The position numbers and the translations under genes are program-made. A stretch of DNA of 64,000 nucleotides, from contig CATOTH010000001.1 in the NCBI GenBank assembly GCA_951813065.1, positions 496,001-560,000 on the forward strand, written 5' to 3'. This document shows, in pieces, positions 56,500 through 64,000 of the stretch. This stretch comes from an uncultured Bryobacterales bacterium (GTDB lineage Bacteria; Acidobacteriota; Terriglobia; Bryobacterales; UBA6623). The notes below the pieces were generated by a model. The model was not told the origin of the DNA, searched no databases, and worked only from the letters and a program-made list of their open reading frames with translations. Every line of letters begins with the position of its first letter. Position 1 is the stretch's first letter.

Positions 56500-57311
56500 T
56501 GCGGGACCTCCTCCGAAGTTTGATCATACGCTATCGGCCCAAGTTTGAGGCGCTCTCGGTTGCTGGCGCAGCAGCGTCCCAGAGCGCTCCTGAACCGCTA
56601 GCATCTCCCGCAATCTGGCGACTCAGGGTCGAACACTGGCGTGCGGTCGCTAGCGGTCCCCTCTGCAATCAAGCGGGAATCCTCTCAGGCTCGGACGGGT
56701 TGCGCGCTCTCTGTCGTTCGGGGCGTGCATTCCCTGACGATCCCATCGACCGTTGGAGGAGAGGAACTCGATGGCAGCCGGCGTTCGACGGGTCTCTGAG
56801 GTCGCTCGGTCCTGATCATGATCTCCGTCCCCAGCGGGTCAATCACCGACTTCCATCCCGTCGGCCACGGGCTGCACCCGTCACCCCGAGCGAACAAGGG
56901 TCTGAGCAACCAGCCTTGGTCGGTGAGCAACCTGTGATGCCTGGGATTGTCTTGAGACACAGGCAGCAGCGATACCGCTGGGGGGGCCGGTTGAATGCTT
57001 GCGCCCGAAGCAGCAACGGTCGATGGCGCAGTATTGACACGTCATGTCCTTGACCCTTCCAGTCTCGGCAACTCGTCGTTCTGTTCTTGGTGTCCGCCAT
57101 TCCGGCAAGACCCCCATGTACGACGGACGAGTCGCGTACAGGGGTCGACGGGGAGCGGCTACCACCAAGAAAACAGGAATGGCAAACCTCGGACAGTTGT
57201 GCCCGGTCGGCTGCAGGTAACACTCGGCGGGGCCATCACTTTGAACATTGGAACAGGCATGTCTAGCCTGTCACCTGCTGCGTGATGTCGGTCTTGTTCT
57301 TCCTTGCTTAG
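56500..57311. other. Intergenic region left of the IS5/IS1182-type element
   Basis: No gene is supported in these roughly 810 bases. Frames on either strand are short and composition-driven. Confidence 0.4.
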
Positions 57312-58793
57312 CAGCCTGTGGCAAAAGTCAATCGATTAGATAACCAACAATTTCCGATCATAATTCGCTAAAATCATAACCATGGCGATGGGTACACGCA
57401 ATCCCGGACAGACTCTCTTGTTCTTCACTCCGGACCAAATGCCCGTGGCTCCCACCACCCCGTTCTTCGAAAAGCTCAACGCAATGCTGGATCAGATGGG
57501 CTTTGACGACTTTGTCGAGAAACTCTGCCGGTCCTACTATGCCGAGCGCATGGGTCGCCCTTCCCTCGCTCCAGGCGTGTATTTCCGGCTGCTCCTGCTG
57601 GGCTACTTGCTGGGCATCGACTCCGAGCGCGGCATCGCCCTGACCGTCGCCGACTCGCTCGGCCTGCGGGCCTTCCTCGGCTATGCCCTGCACCAGAACC
57701 CGCCAGAGCACTCGACCATCTCGCGGACCCGGCGCAGGATCAGCCTCGAAACCCACGAGCAGGTCTTCGGCTGGGTGCTGCAGCAGTTGCGCGAGGCCGG
57801 TCTGGCCAACGGGCGGACGGTGGCAGTGGACGCGACCATGCTGTTCGCCAATGCGGCCTTGCGGACGCTGCAGCGCAAGGACAGCGGGCAGCGCTACCGG
57901 GAGTTCGTGGAGGGCTTGGCGGCGGCTTCGGGGGTGGAGACGCCGACTCTGGCGGAGTTGGCGGCCTTTGATCGCAAGCGGCCGGGCAAGACGCTGTCGA
58001 ACAAGGACTGGCAGTCGCCGACGGACCCGGACGCACGGGTGGCGAAGATGAAGAACGGCACGACGCATCTGGCGCACAAGGCGGAGCATGCGGTGGATCT
58101 GGAGAGCGGGGTGCTGGTAGGTGTGACGCTGCAAGCGGCGGACCAAGGGGACCCGGCGACGCTGGGGGAGACGTTGGAGGCGACCGCGGCGGTGGGGGAG
58201 AAGCCGGAGCAGGTGGTGGCGGACAAGGGCTACCACAGCGACGCGGTGTTGCAGGAGTTGGAGGCCGCGGAACAGGAAGCGCACATCCCGGAGCCGCAGC
58301 GTGCGAAGCGGGATTTCAAGGGCAAGCCGGAGGTGAAGCGGCTGGTGCAGGAGAACCGGGAGCGCGTGGGTAGCGCGGCCGGGAAGCAGCTGCAGAAATT
58401 ACGGACGGAGAAGGTCGAACGGTCGATGGCGCACATGTATGAGACGGGCGGGATGCGCCGGTTGTACTTGCGGGGTCGAGCGAACATCCGCAAGCGGCTG
58501 CTAGTGCAGGCCTGCGGGTTCAACTTGGGAGTGCTGATGAGGTCGTTGACAGGGGTTGGTACGCCGCGCAGCCTACAGGGGCAAGGGCAGCGACTGGCCG
58601 GCGGCAGTGATTTCGTCTTTCATTCGCCCTTGAGGGGCGTCCTGAGTGGCCTCTTGAGCACCATGGGGGCCTGTCTGAGGTTCCGTCACGAAATTGGCCG
58701 CAAACTCGTCTTGGATCTCGCATGAGCCCTTACAGCGTTGCTTTAGGTCGCCGGATGGTTCTGCCACCAAGAACCGACTTAAACCACAGGCTG
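57312..58793 (+). mobile_element. IS5/IS1182-type insertion sequence with TTAG duplication
   Basis: The ends are imperfect inverted repeats: CAGCCTGTGGCAAAAGTC at the left (57312-57329) and, read inward from the right, CAGCCTGTGGTTTAAGTC (58793-58776), with 15 of 18 matching. TTAG stands on both sides (57308-57311 and 58794-58797), a 4-bp duplication that fits the YTAR target of the IS5 group. The 1.48-kb element contains one full-length transposase gene. Confidence 0.85.
57382..58725 (+). CDS. IS5/IS1182-type DDE transposase
   Basis: The 447-residue protein starts with a DUF772-type helical domain (YYAERMGRPSLAPGVYFRLLLLGYLLGIDSERGIALTVADS) and the motif NPPEHSTISRTRRRI. The catalytic core follows: Asp150 in VAVDATML and Asp281 in VVADKGYHSD, with the glutamate probably in the MYETGGMRRLYLRGRANIRKR segment. 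The frame is complete, and the ends of the element and its target duplication are intact, so it may still be mobile. Starts at 57382 or two codons later are equally possible. Confidence 0.9.
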   Translation: MAMGTRNPGQTLLFFTPDQMPVAPTTPFFEKLNAMLDQMGFDDFVEKLCRSYYAERMGRPSLAPGVYFRLLLLGYLLGIDSERGIALTVADSLGLRAFLGYALHQNPPEHSTISRTRRRISLETHEQVFGWVLQQLREAGLANGRTVAVDATMLFANAALRTLQRKDSGQRYREFVEGLAAASGVETPTLAELAAFDRKRPGKTLSNKDWQSPTDPDARVAKMKNGTTHLAHKAEHAVDLESGVLVGVTLQAADQGDPATLGETLEATAAVGEKPEQVVADKGYHSDAVLQELEAAEQEAHIPEPQRAKRDFKGKPEVKRLVQENRERVGSAAGKQLQKLRTEKVERSMAHMYETGGMRRLYLRGRANIRKRLLVQACGFNLGVLMRSLTGVGTPRSLQGQGQRLAGGSDFVFHSPLRGVLSGLLSTMGACLRFRHEIGRKLVLDLA

Positions 58794-58797
58794 TTAG

Positions 58798-59074
58798 GGC
58801 AGAATCAGCGGGAATTCTTCGACTCACTGACCCCGCAGGGAACATGAGGAAAGTAAGGTGTTGCAAAGATCTAGTTAACGATGCTCCAACCATCACCGGA
58901 CGCGCCATCACTCTTACATTGCTCTTACGCTGTATGCGATGATGGATGCGTAACATTGTCCCGGCGCGTGATGCAAGTTCCGCCAAGCCAGCAGAACGTG
59001 CATCTCGGGTGGTGGGTGGCCACAAGACGCAATATCTCGGGGTCGGGCATTGGTTGCAGAGAGGTATTGAGGAA
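58798..59074. other. Leader region of the second Oar-like receptor gene
   Basis: The insertion sequence ends about 280 bases before the receptor start. The region contains an AT-richer part near 58905-58945 where a promoter could lie, but no clear -35/-10 pair was found. Upstream regulation may have been affected by the insertion. Confidence 0.35.
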
Positions 59075-62000
59075 ATGAAGAAAACTATTCCACTATTGAC
59101 TGTGATCGCAGGACTGTGCCTTGGCTTGCCAAGCATGTTCGCCCAGGTGGAAACCGCACGGATCACTGGCACAGTGAGTGATGCGACGGGAGCTGTGGTC
59201 CCCGCAGTGAACGTCTTTGTCACTCACATTCAGACGAACCGCCAATTTGCGACTCAGACCAACGAGGAAGGGCGCTACGTCGCTCCTAACCTCCAGCTTG
59301 GAGACTACGAAGTCGCTGTAGAAGCCGAAGGATTCAAGCGAACAGTCCGATCAGGGATCAGCCTTGAGGTCCGCGAAGTGGCCGTCGTGGACGTCGCGCT
59401 GGAAGTTGGCCAGGTGACTGAAAGCGTTGCGGTCCTTGCGGACGCACCCCTGTTGACCACCGTCGAGGCGGCGCAGGGCGAAGTGATCAGCAACAAGCAG
59501 ATCGTGGACTTCCCGCTCAACGGCCGGAGCTACATCAAGCTCGCCCTGCTCTCAACCGGGGCGATGATGACCGAGACCGGTCGGCGAGCTTCCTTCAGCG
59601 CTTCGGGTATACGGCCCAGCCAGAACAACGTCATGCTCGATGGCATCGACAACAACAACTTGCAGAGCGCCACCCATGCTCGACGGTCGGATGCCAGTGC
59701 GATCTCCATTGATGCCGTGCAGGAATTCAAGGTGGAGACAAACGCCTTCTCCGCGGAGTACGGCAAGTCAGCCGGGGGCGTGGTGAACGTGGTGATGAAG
59801 TCCGGGACCAACCAACTCCATGGCACTGTCTTCGGGTTCTTGCGCAACGAGGTCTTCGATGCCAAGAACTTCTTCGACGATCCCGACTCGCCCCGTCCAC
59901 CATACAAGAGAAGCCAGTTCGGCTTCTCGGCAGGAGGCCCCATCGTGCGGAACAGGACGTTCATCTTTGGGGACTACGAAGCCACTCGGGTCCGCGAGTC
60001 GCGCACGGTGAACAATACGATTCCCACGGTCCTCATGCGCCAGGGGGACTTCAGCGAGATCGGGAACGCGATTTACGACCCGAACAGCCTCCAGGAGATT
60101 GGTGGTACCTTCGTTCGGGCCCCATACGCAGGCAACATCATTCCCCTGACATCCATGGATCCCGTATCCGTGCAGGCGAAGGATTGGTATCCGGATCCCA
60201 ACAAGCCGGGTTTGACCCAGAACTATCTGTTCAACCCCCCCAACAAAGAGGACCGGGACCGCGGCGACGTCAAGGTAGACCATGTCTTCTCTGCGTCCGA
60301 CAACATCTTCTATCGGTATAGCCACGACAAGCGGTTCATACCCGCCTCACCCAGCCTGCCGCCTCCAGCGATCGGCGGTGCCGGCAATACCGGCGGTAGC
60401 TTTACCCATGAAGGACAGAACATGGGATTGGCCTGGAATCATATCTTCACGCCGACGATCCTCACGTCCACACGCCTGGGCTGGAACAATACGGACACGC
60501 AGCTCGCTCCGCTCGTTGACTACAACGCCAACGCCCAACTGGGAATCATGGGGGTCGACCAGGAGCAGCCGGGGGCGCCGCTCTTCAATATCTCCGGCGT
60601 CACCAACCTGGGAATCGGATCGAACGTGCCCAACGACGCGAACGCCCAGACCCGCCAGTTCAAGAACGATACGACCTTCATCCGTGACCGTCACACCATC
60701 AAGATCGGGGCGGATCTGATGTGGCTGCAGAACTACCTGAAGAACCCGAAGGAGAGACTCGGCCTGTTCTTCTTCAATGGCAACTACACGCGAAACCCGG
60801 ACGGAAACGACGGCGGCGATCCGTTCGCCCACTTCCTCACGGGGATTCCGCACCAGAGCCGCGTGGCTCGAGGCGTGTACATGGCATTGCGCGGGCAGTT
60901 TCACCAGTTCTACGTGCAAGACGAATGGAAAGCGACGGACAAGCTGACCATCAACCTGGGTGTCCGCTATCAAGTTTTCCTCCCGTGGGTCGAGAAGTCG
61001 CGGAACGGCTGGGTCAACTTCGATATCGAAGCGAATCCCGAGAATCCTCCCCTCGTGCTTGCGGTTCCCGGAGGAAGCCGGCTGGAACGGTCCCACGTCG
61101 AAACGGATCGTACAAACTTCGGCCCGCGGGTGGGCTTCGCCTACCAGGTCCGTCCCGGGACGGTCGTCCGGGCCGGGTATGGGATCTTCCACGGCACTTG
61201 GGATCCGCCCGGCGGAGGCAAGCTGATGCAGAGCAATCCGCCCTTCGAAGTGCGGAATTGGAGCAGCACCGACAACATCCATCCCGACATTCGCCTGAGA
61301 ACCGGAATCAACAACTCCCCAGTGAGTGACAGTTTCGACCCGAGTGCGGCATCGAACATGTCCGTCACCAACTATCAGAGGGACCGGTCCTGGCCGTACT
61401 CCCAGCAGTGGAACTTCAACATCCAGCAATCCTTGGGCGGCGACTGGATGCTGGAAGCCGGCTACTTCGCTTCGAAGACGACCCACGCTGTCCGCAAGTA
61501 CGACATGAACTTCTCTCCGCCCGGGCCCGGCAATCGCAACAGGAAGCGCCGCTGGAAGTCGATCGTGTGGCCGGGATCGGACATCGTCATCTCGCCCTTG
61601 GCCCAAGTGTTCCGCCACCAGTTTGACGGAGCTGCGAATTTCCACTCGGCTCAGTTGAAGGTCAAGAAGCGCTTTTCCAACGGGCTGAACGTGCTGGGAT
61701 CCTACACCTTCTCCAAGAATATCGATGATTTTTGTCCGGAGGGGGGCGGCGGCACGACTGGAGGTTGCGGCGAGCCGCAGGATACAACCAACTTCAGGTT
61801 GAACAAGGCGCTCAGCAGCCTGCACATCCAGCACCAGTTCGTGGGCAGCGTTATCTACGACTTGCCCTTCGGTCAAGGACGGCGCTGGGGCTCTGGCTGG
61901 AGCGGCGTCCAGGACAGTATCCTCGGAGGCTGGACGCTGGCGAGCATCACGACCCTCAGGAGCGGCCTGCCCTTCAGCGCCACCGTGCGCGGCAACCCTG

Positions 62001-62362
62001 CCAACACCAACACCACGAACCGGCCGAACCTGCTCGGCGAACCGAATCTTCCTGCGGGTCAGCGGACGCTCGATCGCTGGTTCGACACGGACATGCTCGC
62101 GCCCAACGACCAGTACCAGTTTGGCAACGCCGCACGGAACATCCTGTTCTCGCCGGACAGGAGGAACTGGGACTTCGCTGTGTACAAGCGCTTCTCGCTT
62201 ACCGAGTCCATGGCAATGCAGCTCCGGTTCGAGGCATTCAACTTCACCAACACGCCCCAATTCGGTAATCCGAACGCCGAGGTCGGCAACCGAAACCTCG
62301 GACGGATCACCGGCGCTGGCGGCCAGCGGAACATCCAGTTCGGCCTGAAGTTCATATTCTGA
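59075..62362 (+). CDS. Oar-like TonB-dependent outer-membrane receptor
   Basis: From the ATG at 59075 the protein has 1,095 residues. It has a signal peptide (KKTIPLLTVIAGLCLGLPSMFAQ), a carboxypeptidase-regulatory-like domain (about 25-110, ARITGTVSDATGAVVPAVNV), a plug (about 120-260, with NVMLDGIDNNN and EYGKSAGGVVNVVMKSGTN) and a barrel ending in FGLKFIF. It is of the same class as the receptor at 33746-36898 but clearly diverged from it. The frame is open to 58946; the extra residues precede the signal peptide and are unlikely to be used. It is followed on the same strand by a secreted Gfo/Idh/MocA protein. Confidence 0.92.
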   Translation: MKKTIPLLTVIAGLCLGLPSMFAQVETARITGTVSDATGAVVPAVNVFVTHIQTNRQFATQTNEEGRYVAPNLQLGDYEVAVEAEGFKRTVRSGISLEVREVAVVDVALEVGQVTESVAVLADAPLLTTVEAAQGEVISNKQIVDFPLNGRSYIKLALLSTGAMMTETGRRASFSASGIRPSQNNVMLDGIDNNNLQSATHARRSDASAISIDAVQEFKVETNAFSAEYGKSAGGVVNVVMKSGTNQLHGTVFGFLRNEVFDAKNFFDDPDSPRPPYKRSQFGFSAGGPIVRNRTFIFGDYEATRVRESRTVNNTIPTVLMRQGDFSEIGNAIYDPNSLQEIGGTFVRAPYAGNIIPLTSMDPVSVQAKDWYPDPNKPGLTQNYLFNPPNKEDRDRGDVKVDHVFSASDNIFYRYSHDKRFIPASPSLPPPAIGGAGNTGGSFTHEGQNMGLAWNHIFTPTILTSTRLGWNNTDTQLAPLVDYNANAQLGIMGVDQEQPGAPLFNISGVTNLGIGSNVPNDANAQTRQFKNDTTFIRDRHTIKIGADLMWLQNYLKNPKERLGLFFFNGNYTRNPDGNDGGDPFAHFLTGIPHQSRVARGVYMALRGQFHQFYVQDEWKATDKLTINLGVRYQVFLPWVEKSRNGWVNFDIEANPENPPLVLAVPGGSRLERSHVETDRTNFGPRVGFAYQVRPGTVVRAGYGIFHGTWDPPGGGKLMQSNPPFEVRNWSSTDNIHPDIRLRTGINNSPVSDSFDPSAASNMSVTNYQRDRSWPYSQQWNFNIQQSLGGDWMLEAGYFASKTTHAVRKYDMNFSPPGPGNRNRKRRWKSIVWPGSDIVISPLAQVFRHQFDGAANFHSAQLKVKKRFSNGLNVLGSYTFSKNIDDFCPEGGGGTTGGCGEPQDTTNFRLNKALSSLHIQHQFVGSVIYDLPFGQGRRWGSGWSGVQDSILGGWTLASITTLRSGLPFSATVRGNPANTNTTNRPNLLGEPNLPAGQRTLDRWFDTDMLAPNDQYQFGNAARNILFSPDRRNWDFAVYKRFSLTESMAMQLRFEAFNFTNTPQFGNPNAEVGNRNLGRITGAGGQRNIQFGLKFIF

Positions 62363-62820
62363 CGGGTCGGCCCCCGGGGACTCCGGCACCGACTCAGGAT
62401 GCAGCGGGAAGAGAGCTTGGTGCCACGCCGCGGGGGCCCACGGATGCCCCCTCACGAGCCAGTCCGAAGCCGCGCCTAGCGCGGTTGCTCGCCGGGCGCG
62501 TACGGCTTGGCACGGCTGGGGCAGTTGCCGGATCGGCCCTGGGGAAGCGGCAGCACTCTGCGCCCCGGTGCTCAGCAACGTTGAATCGGATGCCCGGATT
62601 CGATCCAGACCCCTGACGCGCTTTCCAAGGTGTCAATAGGGTATAGTGCGATCGATCCAAGGAAGAGGCTAGCTTGACCAGGGTCGATCCGCAACGTGCA
62701 ACCCACCGGCCTCCAGCCGAGAGCTTCGTTGGGATTCACCCGGACCCCCTGAGTCAAGCCCGAATTGCTGAGGCCGAACGGGTCGCCAGCAAGCAGGTCG
62801 TTCAGGTATAGGAGGGACAC
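62363..62820. other. Intergenic region between receptor and oxidoreductase genes
   Basis: No gene was seen in these 458 bases. The right end holds the GGAGGG ribosome site of the next gene. Confidence 0.4.
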
Positions 62821-63867
62821 ATGACATCGATTACCCGCAGGCAAGCCATAGGCGCCACATTGACAGGGCTGTCCGTCGGGGCTGCCGCCCGCGCGCAAAG
62901 CCAGCTCGGAGCAGCCATCATCGGGACGGCACACTCCCACGCGCTCGGCCACCTGGAGTCGATCCGGGAGTCCAACAACTATCACTTCGTGGCGGCGGCA
63001 GAGCCGGACCCGCAACTCCTCGACCGGGCGCGGTCAAGTCCGAGATGGCAGGGAGTTCGATGGACGTCCGTGGACGACATCCTCACGGACGACTCGATCG
63101 ATGTGGTGTGTGTCGAGACCGACCCGCTCGACGCCCTCTCCTACTCGCTCGCATGTGTCCGCGCAGGAAAGCACACGAAAATCGACAAGCCTCCAGGGGT
63201 GAACCTGGGTCTTCTGCAGCGGATTTACCGCGAGGCCCAAGACCGGGGCGTGGTTGTTCAGATCGGGTATGTCTATCGCTACAATCCGGCGTTCCGCTTG
63301 GCCCGCCGAGCGCTCGACGAGGGCTGGCTCGGACCGATTCGCTCGGTGGTCTGCCAGATGAACGACATGCAGTCGCCGGAAGGCCGGCGGCGTCTCGACC
63401 AGTACGCCGGCGGCCAAATGTATGAAATCTGCTGTCACATGATTGATGCCCTGATCTGGTTGATGGGCGAGCCTGCGCGCGTGAGTCCGGTGCTCCGCCG
63501 GACCAACCAAGGGCAAGATCAACTGGAGGACGATGTGCTCGCGACATTCGAGTTCGAACCAGCAGTTGCAACGGTGAAGAGCCACACGCGCGACGGCGAG
63601 CGCTACTTCTACATCTTTGGTGAACGCGGATCAATTCAAATCGATGACCCGGACCGGCCCGAAGTGCGGCTGACCCTGAGCGAATCACATGGGGACTTCG
63701 TCGCCGGGACGCGCGATGTCGCGGTGGGCCCGTCCCCACGGTACCTACCCGACTTTGATGACCTGGCAGGTGCGATTCGAGAGGGACGATGGGTCGAGTA
63801 TTTCACGCCGGAACACGACCTCGCCGTACAACGGGCGCTGCTGCAGTCCTGCGGAATGGGAGTGTAG
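62821..63867 (+). CDS. Exported Gfo/Idh/MocA-family oxidoreductase
   Basis: The 348-residue protein has a twin-arginine-like leader (TSITRRQAIGATLTGLSVGAAARA), then a Rossmann domain (AAIIGTAHSHALGHL; the glycine motif is unusual), the KIDKPPGVNL segment with the family lysine, and the C-terminal domain with GGQMYEICCHMIDALIWLMGEP. GGAGGG precedes the ATG. The usual EKP motif is DKP here. The protein likely oxidises or epimerises a sugar derivative with bound NAD(P), and the substrate is unknown. It lies downstream of the second Oar-like receptor, like the pairing at 33.7-39.1 kb. Confidence 0.87.
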   Translation: MTSITRRQAIGATLTGLSVGAAARAQSQLGAAIIGTAHSHALGHLESIRESNNYHFVAAAEPDPQLLDRARSSPRWQGVRWTSVDDILTDDSIDVVCVETDPLDALSYSLACVRAGKHTKIDKPPGVNLGLLQRIYREAQDRGVVVQIGYVYRYNPAFRLARRALDEGWLGPIRSVVCQMNDMQSPEGRRRLDQYAGGQMYEICCHMIDALIWLMGEPARVSPVLRRTNQGQDQLEDDVLATFEFEPAVATVKSHTRDGERYFYIFGERGSIQIDDPDRPEVRLTLSESHGDFVAGTRDVAVGPSPRYLPDFDDLAGAIREGRWVEYFTPEHDLAVQRALLQSCGMGV

Positions 63868-64000
63868 GCAACTGGAGTCCGGGTCGGCACGTGCGACCAC
63901 AACTCAGTTCGTGATCTCCGTTAGGTTCTGCTCCCGGGGCTCCGCTGAGCAGCTCGTCACGGGTGTGCGTGTCTCTTCTTGCCGACCAGCGGAGTGTCGA

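Noticed and set aside
60347..62578. Minus-strand frame of 743 codons opposite the second Oar-like receptor
   Set aside because: It lies antisense to a well-supported receptor, its product is Arg/Pro/Val-rich with no recognisable domain, and it has no plausible start context.

Overview
The window is a high-GC (roughly 60-65%) bacterial chromosome segment, most likely from an uncultured member of the Acidobacteriota. That is an inference from gene content: two Oar-like TonB-dependent receptors with a carboxypeptidase-regulatory-like N-terminus, two secreted c-type cytochrome modules of the 'planctomycete' type (DUF1587/DUF1592 with DUF1552, and DUF1549/DUF1553 with DUF1501), BshC, a bacterial M2 (ACE-like) peptidase, and an ECF sigma factor with a HEAT-repeat anti-sigma. 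No rRNA gene, complete tRNA or CRISPR array was seen.

Layout. 1-4.7 kb: sigma factor, anti-sigma and a cut-off secreted gene, then mnmA and an M2 peptidase, all on the minus strand. 5.0-13.3 kb: an insertion island. It lies between the two ends of a broken di-heme cytochrome c peroxidase gene (5' end 4989-5166, 3' end 12773-13347). The island holds two degenerate IS630-type transposases, an IS110-type remnant, a small zinc-ribbon ORF, an intact secreted catalase-peroxidase (katG), and a complete 2.7-kb insertion sequence (9874-12576) with 23-bp inverted repeats and an exact 8-bp target duplication, nested inside the second IS630. 13.6-21.9 kb: truB with waaF-like, an operon of two paralogous amidohydrolases plus a D-2-hydroxyacid dehydrogenase, and an aroF-rfbC-rfbB operon. 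22.5-27.3 kb: an FG-GAP protein, a TPR protein and a lone DUF932 gene behind a near-consensus promoter.

27.5-33.6 kb: an esterase, ankyrin, DUF1552 and DUF1592-cytochrome cluster. 33.7-41.2 kb: an Oar-like receptor, a Gfo/Idh/MocA oxidoreductase, a beta-hydroxyacid dehydrogenase and a DUF6807 lipoprotein, plausibly a carbohydrate-uptake and -oxidation locus. 41.7-43.4 kb: an ISKra4-type element with a canonical A_AAA_AAG frameshift signal. 43.7-51 kb: serine hydrolase, sulfatase, DUF1549/1553 cytochrome and DUF1501, likely a secreted polymer-degradation operon. 51.6-56.5 kb: an unknown secreted protein, a DHDPS-fold protein without the Schiff-base lysine, and a D-threonine-aldolase-like gene with bshC. 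57.3-58.8 kb: an IS5/IS1182-type element with a TTAG duplication. 59-63.9 kb: a second Oar-like receptor and a second secreted Gfo/Idh/MocA protein.

The most notable observations are the peroxidase gene split by an IS island that itself carries a different peroxidase (katG), an active/inactive amidohydrolase pair translated with 4-bp overlaps, a DHDPS-like protein with its catalytic residues replaced, and the nested insertion sequence of uncertain family with a probable -1 frameshift.
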